Below, piece by piece: positions 1-7,036 of a DNA stretch of 9,993 nt (the stretch's first letter is position 1; each line of letters begins with the position of its first letter). A model generated the notes under the pieces. The model was not told the origin of the DNA, did not search any database, and saw nothing but the letters and a program-made list of their open reading frames with translations. Position numbers and translations under genes: made by a program. The stretch comes from Burkholderiales bacterium (GTDB lineage Bacteria; Pseudomonadota; Gammaproteobacteria; Burkholderiales; Burkholderiaceae_C), in contig CANGHQ010000038.1 in assembly GCA_947453585.1 (NCBI GenBank), positions 1 to 9,993 on the forward strand, written 5' to 3'.

Positions 1-458
1 ATGCCGTTGAGGCGCTGCTTGCCGTGCGACTCCACCAGTGCGGCAGACGCCGTGTGCATTTCGCCCGTCACGTGGTGCATGTCAGTGGTCACGCTGTGCA
101 TGTCGGCAGCAGCTTTGGCGGCCAGGCCAGCGGCGCGGTTGGCCAGTTCGGCCGAGTCCAGCATGGCCGAGCGCATGGCCAGCATGTCGTCGTCGTCGCC
201 TTCTGTGTCGCCGTGCTCTTCGTGGGCGTGCTCGCCATGCACGTCATATGCGTCATGTTCGACGGTTGGCGCTTCGGCGGCGCTGATGAAACCCTCAGAC
301 GCTGGACCATCGACGGGCAGGTCAAACTGGGCGTCTATGGGGTTGTCGGCGTCTGCGGCGGCGCCAGCGCTGCCCTGCGGCGCAGGCGCAGCAGCGCCAG
401 AGATGGCTTCAATCGCCTGCGCCTCTTCGGCGGAGAGTTTGGATGTGGTGTCAGTCAT
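1..458 (-). CDS. Unrecognised acidic, His-rich, helical protein (3' end beyond window)
   Basis: The minus strand is open from an ATG at 458-456 to the left edge: 152 codons without a stop, so the C-terminus is missing. I do not recognise a family. Visible parts are an Ala/Pro/Gly/Asp-rich, probably disordered N-terminus (residues 1-65); a His/Asp/Glu stretch (about 67-91) with six His ending in DDDD; then a predicted helix (about 92-145) carrying three consecutive 7-residue repeats, DMHSVTT, DMHHVTG and EMHTASA (residues 119-139). No signal peptide or membrane segment is seen in the visible part, so a cytoplasmic N-terminus is likely. The start lies 30 bp after the preceding stop codon, on the same strand as the flagellar operon, suggesting co-transcription. 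No clear Shine-Dalgarno sequence precedes the ATG. The opposite strand is also open here, but it lacks the ordered composition seen on this strand. Function unknown. Confidence 0.7.
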   Translation of the reverse strand, partial: MTDTTSKLSAEEAQAIEAISGAAAPAPQGSAGAAADADNPIDAQFDLPVDGPASEGFISAAEAPTVEHDAYDVHGEHAHEEHGDTEGDDDDMLAMRSAMLDSAELANRAAGLAAKAAADMHSVTTDMHHVTGEMHTASAALVESHGKQRLNG

Positions 459-488
459 GGCGGGTACCCGGTTGGCTGTGGTGTGGGG

Positions 489-932
489 CTAGGTGGGGTC
501 TTGCAGCATCGACTGCAGGGATTCAAGTTGCGCGCGCACCGCGTCGTTCTCGACCTTGAGGTGAATCAGACGGGCGGGGAAATTCATCTCGGGCATCTCG
601 GTGTCGTAGACCGGCTGTTCATCCGCCTGCGGGTCTTCTTCGGCAGACGAGGTTTTGCGCCCCTTGGGGACGGCGCCTGGCTTCAGGGCCTTGGAGGCGC
701 GTTCGATGTTGTCGCTGCGCGGCGCCTTGGCCAAGTTGTCGGTCGCAGCGCTGCTGGTGAGCAGCACTTGGTTGGCGTCAACCGCGATTTCCTGGTCATG
801 TGCAAAGTGGTCTTGCTCGGTGCGACGCACCTCGGTGCCGGCCTTGCCGGACTTGCTTTTGGCCACATGGCTGCCCTCGGGCATTTCGACCGAGTGCGGC
901 ACGCCGCTGGGAATGAATTGGGGTTCGCTCAT
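489..932 (-). CDS. Unrecognised 147-aa charged protein with C-terminal coiled coil
   Basis: A complete 147-residue ORF, ATG at 932-930 and TAG at 491-489. I do not recognise a family. The first ~110 residues are polar, rich in Ser, Lys, Asp and Glu and probably disordered, with no signal peptide and no membrane helix. The last ~30 residues (about 115-145) look like a short amphipathic coiled coil with regularly spaced Leu/Val/Ile, a possible oligomerisation or partner-binding segment. It starts only 2 bp after the stop of the upstream SPOR-domain gene and is followed 30 bp later by the partial ORF at the left edge, so the three genes appear to be one translational block. No strong Shine-Dalgarno is visible, and coupling to the upstream gene is likely. 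It is probably a cytoplasmic accessory protein of the SPOR protein or flagellum; this is inference from position only. Confidence 0.72.
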   Translation of the reverse strand: MSEPQFIPSGVPHSVEMPEGSHVAKSKSGKAGTEVRRTEQDHFAHDQEIAVDANQVLLTSSAATDNLAKAPRSDNIERASKALKPGAVPKGRKTSSAEEDPQADEQPVYDTEMPEMNFPARLIHLKVENDAVRAQLESLQSMLQDPT

Positions 933-934
933 GG

Positions 935-2374
935 TCAGGGTGCGCGGCTGGACTCGGGCGCGAAATGGTCTTTCATCGAGCGGGCCGAGCGGATTTGTGG
1001 ATCCTTGGGAACACCGCCGCTTGCAGCAAAGCTGTTGGCCTCAGCCAGCGAGGCAAAGGGGCCCGATACCACGGCAAATTGCACGGAGGCCTGGCCGTTG
1101 AGGTAGGTGGCAACGATGCGCGCCCGACGCAGGTTGGCGTGGGCTTGCATCCACAGGGTGGCTTCGTTATAGCTCGGCACGATGGTGTGCTGAACCATAA
1201 ACGTGCCCGGTGGCATTTGCTTGACCCAGGACTGGCCCACCTGCGCTTGCGCAGGGGTGGTGATGATTTCTTCGACCTCGGTGGCCGGTGCTGCGCTGCT
1301 GCGCGGGGCTGCGACTGCGGCGGGCTCAGGCGCTTTGGCCGGTGCCGCCACAGGGGCGGCGCCCGCGCCCAGGGCGTTGGTGGCTGTGGCGGGCGCTGGT
1401 GCTGGCGCCGAAGCGCTGCTTGCGGGGACAGCAGGCGCTGCGCCACCGGCGTCTGGCAGGGCCGCCGTAGCCGGCACGGACACGCTGGCCACAGGCAGCG
1501 GCTCGGTCGCTTTGCGCGGGCCAATGCCCAGCAGCGCCGCGGTTTGCTGGCTGCCATAAAGCGTCAGCACCGCCAGCGCGCAGGCCACCAGCAAGCCGGT
1601 GATGCCTGCCAGCCACAGCAGGGTTTTGCGCAGGCTGCCCTTGGTTTTTTCTTTTTTGGGCGCTGCGTCAGGGGGCGCCTTTGGTGCGGGGGCTGCAGGC
1701 TGCGGGGCCGGTGCAGCCACGGGGATGGGTGCAGGGGCTGCTGCCACGGGCGCGGTGGTGGCGGCGTGCCAGGGCGTGATTTTTTTCAGCAGTGCGCTGA
1801 CCGCGCCTTCGCGCCCTTGGGCGCGGGCTTGTTCGAGCAGCGCCTGGGCCTGCTCGTTGCTTGGTGGCTCAATTTCCCAGTTCAGGATGCGTCGGCCAAA
1901 CGAGGCCAGCAGGCGCTGTTTCTTGCTGGCGGTGGTCAAGAGCATCACCACGCGGATATTGGCCGCCGGAAAGTGCTGCACCAAGCGCGCGAGCAGCTGG
2001 ATCTCGTGGTCGGGCAGGGCGGACGCATCGTGCACGATCCAGATCTTGGGGGGCGCCACCGGCGCTTTGGTGCCCATGGCGTCTTCGATGGAATAGGCCT
2101 GTAGCACTTCGTTAAAGCGGGTGATCAGCGCCTCGGCGCTGGCCGGGAAATACACCTCCAGGCCCATGTGGGGCGCGGCCTCGCGCAGGCGGGCCACCAG
2201 CAGTTTGCCGTAGTGGTCCAGGATGGCGTCGTGGCTGCTGACCACGGACAGGCTCATGTTGTCGTCGATCAGGGCGGCGACATAGCCCTCCAAGCGCATG
2301 CGGTCGGCCACCCGGAAAAACAGGGGCTGCACGCCAGTTGCTGACTCGTCGCCGTAAGAGTTGAAGTCGTTCAT
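935..2374 (-). CDS. DamX/ExeA-like protein: degenerate ATPase domain, one TM helix, SPOR domain
   Basis: The 479-residue protein has, in order: an N-terminal region (about 20-200) reading like the ExeA/MshM-type AAA domain; a Pro/Ala linker (about 203-240); a basic patch and one membrane helix (about 251-273); a long Ala/Pro-rich, probably periplasmic linker (about 280-385); and a C-terminal SPOR-like domain (about 390-470). SPOR domains bind denuded glycan strands of peptidoglycan. This order resembles DamX. The ATPase motifs look broken. Where a P-loop is expected (residues 46-58) only a GK pair survives. The Walker B position reads IWIVHDASAL instead of the hhhhDEA form, so ATP hydrolysis is doubtful. 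The ATG overlaps the flhB stop by four bases (ATGA, 2374-2371), implying translational coupling to flhB. The role is inferred: tethering or placing the flagellar base in the cell wall, or an ordinary division-type SPOR function. Confidence 0.75.
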   Translation of the reverse strand: MNDFNSYGDESATGVQPLFFRVADRMRLEGYVAALIDDNMSLSVVSSHDAILDHYGKLLVARLREAAPHMGLEVYFPASAEALITRFNEVLQAYSIEDAMGTKAPVAPPKIWIVHDASALPDHEIQLLARLVQHFPAANIRVVMLLTTASKKQRLLASFGRRILNWEIEPPSNEQAQALLEQARAQGREGAVSALLKKITPWHAATTAPVAAAPAPIPVAAPAPQPAAPAPKAPPDAAPKKEKTKGSLRKTLLWLAGITGLLVACALAVLTLYGSQQTAALLGIGPRKATEPLPVASVSVPATAALPDAGGAAPAVPASSASAPAPAPATATNALGAGAAPVAAPAKAPEPAAVAAPRSSAAPATEVEEIITTPAQAQVGQSWVKQMPPGTFMVQHTIVPSYNEATLWMQAHANLRRARIVATYLNGQASVQFAVVSGPFASLAEANSFAASGGVPKDPQIRSARSMKDHFAPESSRAP

Positions 2375-3528
2375 GCGGAGGCGGCAGTGGTTTGTTGTTT
2401 GCCATCGGCGTCAAACAGCATGGTTTCGGGAATTTTCGGGTTGGGCCGCGCCATGGGTTCGACCCCGGGCTGCACCTGCGCCAGGCTAAACACATAGGCG
2501 ATCACCTGCGCCACGGCAAAGTACAGGGCCTCGGGGATGGGCTGGTCAAGCTCGGTGGTGAAGTACAGCGCACGCGCGAGTTCCGGCGCCTGGAAGATTT
2601 CTATATGGTTGTTCTTGGCCTCTTCTCGAATGCGCGCAGCCACAAAGTCGGCCCCTTTGGCCAGCAAAATAGGCGCGCCGTCGGCGGTGGGGTCATAGGA
2701 CAGGGCGATGGCGAAATGCTCAGGGTTGGTGATGATGACGTCGGCGTCCTTGACCTTTTGCATCATGCGCACCGTGGCCACTTCGCGCTGGCGGCGGCGA
2801 ATCTGGGCTTTGACCTCGGGCCGGCCTTCCATGTCCTTGTGTTCGTCGCGGATTTCCTGCTTGGACATGCGCATGCGCTTCATGAAGGAATAGCGCTGGT
2901 AGGGCGCGTCAATCAGGGCAATGAGCACCAGGCTGAGCGTGAGCCACAGCAGCGACTCGGTAATCAGCGAGCCGGCCATGGCCAGCGCAGGTTCTAGCGC
3001 CATACCGCCGAGCGACATGAGGGCAGCGAAATGGCGGTTGAGCAGCATCAGCAGCACCACCGCAATCAGCGTGAATTTCAGGATGGATTTGAGGAGTTCG
3101 ACCACTGCGTGGCCGCCAAACATGCGATTCAAACCGGCCATGGGGCTGAGTTTGGACAGCTTGGGCATGATGGCGTCCCAAGAGAACAGGAATCCGCCGG
3201 TGGCGCCTGACGCCAAAATCGCCACCACCATGGTCACCAGCATGAGCGGCAGCACCAGCAAAAAGCCATGGCTGGCCTGCATGGCAAAGGCCTGGGGCAG
3301 CAGGGCGGGCGTGTCCAGAAACTTGCGGTCCAGGGTAAAACCGGCAGCAAAATAAACCGAGAGTTGGTGAAACCAGAGGCCGCCCAGCGACATCAGCATG
3401 AGCACCGCGCCAATCATCACGCCGGCGGCCGGCAGCTCGGCCGAGCGCGCAACCTGGCCTTCGTCGCGGGCGCGTTTGAGGCGCCTGGCGGTCGGTTCTT
3501 CGGTGCGTTCGGCGCTGTCGTCAGACAT
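2371..3528 (-). CDS. flhB: Flagellar export gate protein FlhB (NPEH instead of NPTH)
   Basis: 385 residues, the usual FlhB length. FlhB is the export-gate subunit whose cytoplasmic domain switches the apparatus from hook-type to filament-type substrates after the hook is complete. The N-terminus has the expected SAERTEEPTARRLKRARDEG wording, followed by four membrane segments (about 34-53, 87-111, 143-165, 183-208) and the cytoplasmic domain with the family's KQEIRDEHKDMEGRPEVK signature. The self-cleavage site, NPTH in the well-studied members, reads N268-P269-E270-H271 (codons 2727-2716). Asn, Pro and His are kept, so cleavage between N and P is still plausible. After the conserved C-terminal region a ~35-residue polar tail ends the protein. 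The start is 12 bp from the fliR stop; the TGA overlaps the ATG of the SPOR-domain gene. Confidence 0.97.
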   Translation of the reverse strand: MSDDSAERTEEPTARRLKRARDEGQVARSAELPAAGVMIGAVLMLMSLGGLWFHQLSVYFAAGFTLDRKFLDTPALLPQAFAMQASHGFLLVLPLMLVTMVVAILASGATGGFLFSWDAIMPKLSKLSPMAGLNRMFGGHAVVELLKSILKFTLIAVVLLMLLNRHFAALMSLGGMALEPALAMAGSLITESLLWLTLSLVLIALIDAPYQRYSFMKRMRMSKQEIRDEHKDMEGRPEVKAQIRRRQREVATVRMMQKVKDADVIITNPEHFAIALSYDPTADGAPILLAKGADFVAARIREEAKNNHIEIFQAPELARALYFTTELDQPIPEALYFAVAQVIAYVFSLAQVQPGVEPMARPNPKIPETMLFDADGKQQTTAASA

Positions 3529-3540
3529 GGTGCTGCGGCC

Positions 3541-4311
3541 CTATTGCAGGCCAAACTGGCCGCGAATTTCCACAAAACCCTGCAGCCACAGCCACTGGAT
3601 GCGCGCGCCCATACTGGGCAGGGCCACCATCAATATGCCAAATCCAGCCACGATCATGACCGGTAAGCCCAATGAAAAAATGTTCAGACTGGGCGCCGCT
3701 CGCGTGGCCACGCCCAGGCCGATGTTGATGAACAACATGGTCACCATCACCGGCAAGGCCAGCAGCAGCGCGCCCAAAAACATCATCGAGCTCCACTGCA
3801 CAAAATGCGCCCAGGCCCCGGCCGTGACCAGGCCCTTGCCAATCGGCATGGTGGCAAAGCTGTCGATCACCAGACCCAGCAAAATAGCGTGGCCGCCCAT
3901 CCCGACAAAAATCAGGGTCGACAAAATCAGCAGGAACTGCGCCAGCACTGGCACGTTACCCAGGTTGGGGTCCATCAGATTGGCCATGGACAGGCCCACG
4001 GCGGTGGATACCGACTGGCCAGCCAGCAAAATGGCGGCGGTGATGATTTGCAGCGTCAGGCCCATGACCAGGCCAATGGCGAGCTGGTTGAATACTTCCA
4101 AAATACCGGCGGGCGACACTGGGTCGATGACTGGCCAGGTGAACACCGGGTACACCATCCAGGTCAGCGCCACCGCCAGCAGCACGCGCATGCGCACATT
4201 GAGCGAGCGCAGCGAGAAAATCGGCGCCGACATCAGCAGCGCAGAGATGCGCAGCATGGGCCACAGGAACGTGTAGAAACGTTCAATGATGTCGTTGGCC
4301 AGAAGGTTCAT
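3541..4311 (-). CDS. fliR: Flagellar export gate protein FliR
   Basis: 256 residues from the ATG at 4311-4309, matching FliR (about 260). The frame is open further upstream to 4410, but that extension runs through fliQ and has no FliR character; the start chosen gives the expected MNLLANDIIERFYTFLWPML beginning. FliR sits with FliP and FliQ in the helical export channel at the centre of the MS ring. Several hydrophobic segments run through the protein, with family motifs such as RISALLMSAPIFS near the N-terminus, FNQLAIGLVMGLTLQ in the middle and LLLALPVMVTMLFINIGLGV in the C-terminal third. It starts 25 bp after the fliQ stop and ends 12 bp before flhB. The leader is C-rich with no recognisable Shine-Dalgarno, so translation may depend on coupling to fliQ. 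Confidence 0.96.
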   Translation of the reverse strand: MNLLANDIIERFYTFLWPMLRISALLMSAPIFSLRSLNVRMRVLLAVALTWMVYPVFTWPVIDPVSPAGILEVFNQLAIGLVMGLTLQIITAAILLAGQSVSTAVGLSMANLMDPNLGNVPVLAQFLLILSTLIFVGMGGHAILLGLVIDSFATMPIGKGLVTAGAWAHFVQWSSMMFLGALLLALPVMVTMLFINIGLGVATRAAPSLNIFSLGLPVMIVAGFGILMVALPSMGARIQWLWLQGFVEIRGQFGLQ

Positions 4312-4336
4312 GGTGGGGTGGGTGGGGCTGTGGCGT

Positions 4337-4606
4337 TCAGGCAAACAGGGTGGGAATGCGCATGAACAGGCTGCGCGTGTAATCCACCAGCGTGGCGAGC
4401 TGCCAGCCACCCACCACGGCCAGCGTAATGGCCAGCGCAGCGAGCTTGGGGATAAAGCTCAGGGTGGACTCGTTGATCGAGGTGGCGGCCTGGATGATGC
4501 CAATAAACAGGCCCACGGCCAGCGACACGCCCAAGAGGGGTGCCGAGATCAGCACAATCATCCACAGTGCCTGGTGTCCGAGGTCTACAACGGCTGCAAT
4601 GTCCAT
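4337..4606 (-). CDS. fliQ: Flagellar export gate protein FliQ
   Basis: 89 residues, exactly the usual FliQ size, with two long hydrophobic helices (about 15-38 and 53-75) joined by the conserved segment IGIIQAATSINESTLSFIPK. FliQ is a small export-gate subunit that packs around the FliP/FliR core. The frame has an earlier ATG at 4657, but that would overlap the end of fliP and add 17 non-family residues. The ATG at 4606-4604 gives the standard MDIAAVVDLGHQALW start, with a weak GGA about ten bases upstream. It lies 40 bp after fliP and 25 bp before fliR. Confidence 0.95.
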   Translation of the reverse strand: MDIAAVVDLGHQALWMIVLISAPLLGVSLAVGLFIGIIQAATSINESTLSFIPKLAALAITLAVVGGWQLATLVDYTRSLFMRIPTLFA

Positions 4607-4646
4607 GGTGGGTTTTCCGTTAAAGGGTGGGGCGCGCGGCTTGGCG

Positions 4647-5390
4647 CTAATGCACAAAGCTGGCGGCCAGCGAACCCATGATCAGGCTCCAGCCGTCCAC
4701 CAGTACAAACAGCATGAGCTTGAAGGGCATGGAAATCATCATGGGCGAGAGCATGGCCATGCCCATGGACATCAGCACGCTGGCCACAATCAGGTCGATC
4801 ACGACAAAGGGGATGTAGATCAGAAAGCCGATGGTGAAGGCGCTTTTGAGCTCGGAGGTGATAAAGGCTGGCACCAGGGTGGTAAACGGCACCTGGGTGG
4901 CGTCAGTTACATCGGCCTTGCGCGCCATTTGCATGAACAGGCCAATGTCGTCTTCACGGGTTTGCTTGAGCATGAAGCCGCGCAGTGGCGCCTCGGCGGC
5001 TGCCAGCGCCTTGTCAAACTTCATGCCGTTTTCCATGTAGGGCACCACGGCGTTGGTGTACACGTCGGTGAGCACCGGCGACATGATGAACAGCGTCAAG
5101 AACAGCGAAATACCGACCAGCACGTTATTGGGCGGCGTCTGGCCGGTGCCCAGGGCCTGGCGCAGGATGGACATGACGATGATGATGCGCACAAACGAAG
5201 TCATCATCAGCAAAAGCGAAGGCAGCAGGCTCAGCGTGGTCATCAGCGCGAGCAGCTGCAAAGACAGGCTGTACTGCGAGTCTTTGCCGCTGCCGGTCAC
5301 GTTGACCATGGGGATGCCCTGGCTCCAGGCCGCAGCCGGCACCACAAGCAGCATGGCCGCAAACGCGGCCCAGATCCATTTAGTTTTCAC
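4647..5390 (-). CDS. fliP: Flagellar export gate protein FliP (GTG start)
   Basis: 247 residues, normal for FliP. FliP forms the core of the flagellar protein export channel in the inner membrane. Residues 1-24 look like a cleavable signal peptide (MKTKW, hydrophobic core, then AAAWSQG), as in other FliP proteins. The family core LQLLALMTTLSLLPSLLLMM is followed by the FVRI and LGTGQTPPNNVL motifs (about residues 66-90), and the end carries SMGMAMLSPMMISMPFKLML with further membrane helices. The start codon is GTG at 5390-5388, overlapping the last 11 bases of fliO, supported by an AGGAAA Shine-Dalgarno six bases upstream. The stop TAG is at 4649-4647, 40 bp before fliQ. Confidence 0.96.
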   Translation of the reverse strand: MKTKWIWAAFAAMLLVVPAAAWSQGIPMVNVTGSGKDSQYSLSLQLLALMTTLSLLPSLLLMMTSFVRIIIVMSILRQALGTGQTPPNNVLVGISLFLTLFIMSPVLTDVYTNAVVPYMENGMKFDKALAAAEAPLRGFMLKQTREDDIGLFMQMARKADVTDATQVPFTTLVPAFITSELKSAFTIGFLIYIPFVVIDLIVASVLMSMGMAMLSPMMISMPFKLMLFVLVDGWSLIMGSLAASFVH

Positions 5391-5679
5391 GCACGGTTTC
5401 CTGTTGCGGGCCAGGGTCGTCCCATTGGCCCAAGGCGGTAAATTGGCTGGCGGTCATGCCCACCAGCACCTGGTGGGCGCCTACGCGCACCAGCGCCATT
5501 TTTTGGCGGGGCCCGACGCTGATGGTCTCCAGCACTTGCAGCATGGGCGGGCCCTTGTGCTGGATTTGCAGACCCTTCATGCGCTTGAGCGTCCACAAAA
5601 GCGCCGCCAGCAAGCCCAGCACCAGCAGCATGCTGGCGCTGATGCGCAGCCAATCGATGCTGGTCGCAGCCGTGCCCAT
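5380..5679 (-). CDS. fliO: Flagellar biosynthesis protein FliO
   Basis: 99 residues. FliO is a small, poorly conserved bitopic membrane protein that helps FliP assemble into the export gate. A single membrane helix (about residues 11-31, SASMLLVLGLLAALLW) is followed by a basic patch (LKRMKG). The cytoplasmic domain contains the family-like VLETISVGPRQKMALVRVG and a Gln/Asp-rich tail. Identification rests on this layout and on its place between fliN (6-bp gap) and fliP (11-bp overlap). The TAA stop is at 5382-5380, inside the first codons of fliP, indicating coupled translation. Length is at the short end for the family but otherwise normal. Confidence 0.92.
   Translation of the reverse strand: MGTAATSIDWLRISASMLLVLGLLAALLWTLKRMKGLQIQHKGPPMLQVLETISVGPRQKMALVRVGAHQVLVGMTASQFTALGQWDDPGPQQETVREN
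5397..5402 (-). promoter_or_regulatory. Ribosome binding site deciding the fliP GTG start
   Basis: AGGAAA on the minus strand, inside the end of fliO, with a six-base spacer to the GTG at 5390. It favours this GTG over internal ATG codons and fits the signal-peptide start expected of FliP. Confidence 0.7.
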
Positions 5680-5685
5680 GGCGCT

Positions 5686-5994
5686 TTAGAGGTTCTTCAT
5701 CCGCTCAGAGGCGGGCACCACACGGGTCAGGCGAATGCCGTAGCGCTCATTGACCAGCACCACCTCACCCTGGGCGACCACGGTGTTGTTGATCAGCAAG
5801 TCCAGCGGCTCGCCGGCAATGCGGTCGAGTTCGACCACGCTGCCTTGGGTCAGGCGCATCAGGTCTTTGATCTTGATCATGGCGCGGCCCACTTCGATGC
5901 TCATCGTCACGCTGATGTTTTGCAGCACTTCGGGGTTAATCTGGTTTTCCGGGTCTTTGGGGCCGGACAGCATGGGGGTATCGGTGTCGCTCAT
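5686..5994 (-). CDS. fliN: Flagellar motor switch protein FliN
   Basis: 102 residues, mostly one SpoA (surface presentation of antigens) domain from about residue 25 to 95. Family wording includes SIEVGRAMIKIKDLMRLTQG, VVELDRIAGEPLDLLINN and GEVVLVNERYGIRLTRV. FliN forms the lower part of the cytoplasmic C-ring, binds the FliH/export ATPase complex and takes part in switching. The N-terminal extension is short (about 24 polar residues) compared with the 137-residue E. coli protein, as in many other FliN. An AGGAAT Shine-Dalgarno (6006-6001) lies six bases before the ATG. The start is 19 bp after the fliM stop; fliO follows after 6 bp. Confidence 0.97.
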   Translation of the reverse strand: MSDTDTPMLSGPKDPENQINPEVLQNISVTMSIEVGRAMIKIKDLMRLTQGSVVELDRIAGEPLDLLINNTVVAQGEVVLVNERYGIRLTRVVPASERMKNL

Positions 5995-6013
5995 GGCGTA
6001 ATTCCTGTGAGGT

Positions 6014-7006
6014 TTAGTGGTTGCCGGGAACTACGGCGCGTTGTATCTGCACGGCAGTCTGGGCGCCCAGGGTGCCGACTTGCACGTCAAAGGCGGGAAT
6101 GCCGTTGGGTTGCAGGCTGGCGAATTCGGGTTTTTTGAAATACAGGATGTCGCCAGGCTGCATGGTTTCCACCACGCGCAAGGTGGTGTTGACCTGGCCC
6201 AGAATGACATTGGCTTCCAGGCAAGAGCCGCCTACGGCTTCTTCGAGGTTTTCGCGCCAGACGCGGTCTGAGTCCTCGTTGCCGTCGCCGGTTTGCACCC
6301 GGCTGCGCAGCAGTTCGCGCACGGGTTTGAGCGAGGCGTAGGGGTGGATCACGTCGATGAACCCCATATTTTGGGTCGCAGTTTCGGTCTCAAAACGGCT
6401 CAGGATGACCAGGTCGTTTTCGTCGGCAATCTGCGCAAACTGCGGGTTGATCTCGGAGCTGACAAATTCAAATTCCAGCGGCATGACAGGGGCCCAGGCC
6501 TCGCGCAGGTTGCGGAAGGTCACGTCCAGAATCATATTGATGATGCGCGTTTCCATGGGCGTGAACATGCGCCCGGGCGAGAGCTGACCCACGGCGCCTT
6601 GGCCAAAGCCGCCAAAAAAGCTGTCCAGCGAGCTAAACACAATGGTCGGGTCAATCACCACCATGGAATAACCGCGCAGCGGGTTCATGCGGATCACGTT
6701 GACCGACAGGGGGGCGCGCAGCTCTTTGACGTAGTCGCCAAACTTGACGATCTGCACCTTGAGCGGGTTCACGCGCGGGCTCGAACGCAGCACGTCCATC
6801 AGGCCCGGGCGAAACAGGCGGATGAAGCGCTCGTTGATCATGTCAATCGACGTTACGTTGACGCCCAGGCTGCTGTCTTCGCTGGCGATGTCGTGCTTGC
6901 GCACGCGCGCTGCAGTGTTAAAGCCGGTGTCAACCGCGATGGAGCCGTCGTTGACGCCTTCAGCCAGGGCCGAGAGTTCGTCGGCTGAAAGAAGGTTATC
7001 TGCCAT
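6014..7006 (-). CDS. fliM: Flagellar motor switch protein FliM
   Basis: 330 residues, full length. FliM forms the middle of the C-ring and receives CheY-phosphate. The N-terminal motif at residues 6-17 reads LSADELSALAEG, a divergent version of the usual LSQDEIDALL CheY-binding segment. The middle domain (about 40-235) has the FFGGFGQG loop (130-137) and the helix TRIINMILDVTFRNLREAW (153-171). The C-terminal SpoA domain (about 255-325), with LGQVNTTLRVVETMQPGDIL, pairs with FliN. Acidic residues separate the middle and SpoA domains (about 240-257). The ATG is 30 bp after the fliL stop. The bases before it (CAACTCCCT) give no clear Shine-Dalgarno. TAA at 6016-6014. Confidence 0.97.
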   Translation of the reverse strand: MADNLLSADELSALAEGVNDGSIAVDTGFNTAARVRKHDIASEDSSLGVNVTSIDMINERFIRLFRPGLMDVLRSSPRVNPLKVQIVKFGDYVKELRAPLSVNVIRMNPLRGYSMVVIDPTIVFSSLDSFFGGFGQGAVGQLSPGRMFTPMETRIINMILDVTFRNLREAWAPVMPLEFEFVSSEINPQFAQIADENDLVILSRFETETATQNMGFIDVIHPYASLKPVRELLRSRVQTGDGNEDSDRVWRENLEEAVGGSCLEANVILGQVNTTLRVVETMQPGDILYFKKPEFASLQPNGIPAFDVQVGTLGAQTAVQIQRAVVPGNH

Positions 7007-7036
7007 AGGGAGTTGCGTTTGCGTAGTCAGGCCAGA

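Noticed and set aside
24..1106. 360-codon plus-strand ORF across the left region
   Set aside because: It runs antisense to three minus-strand genes with ordered composition and tight spacing. Its His/Gly/Arg-rich sequence is typical of a shadow frame in GC-rich DNA.
1780..1786. Run of seven A on the coding strand of the SPOR gene, possible slippage site
   Set aside because: The codon phase (AAA AAA A) is not the X XXY YYZ form of -1 frameshift sites and seven A is short for transcriptional slippage. The zero frame gives a complete domain series.
965..2104. 379-codon plus-strand ORF opposite the SPOR-domain gene
   Set aside because: Its Gly/Arg/Cys/His-rich composition is typical of antisense to Ala/Pro-rich coding sequence; the minus frame has a membrane helix and SPOR domain.
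4312..4410. Upstream extension of fliR by 33 residues
   Set aside because: It overlaps fliQ in another frame and has no FliR-like sequence; the ATG at 4311 gives the normal length and start.
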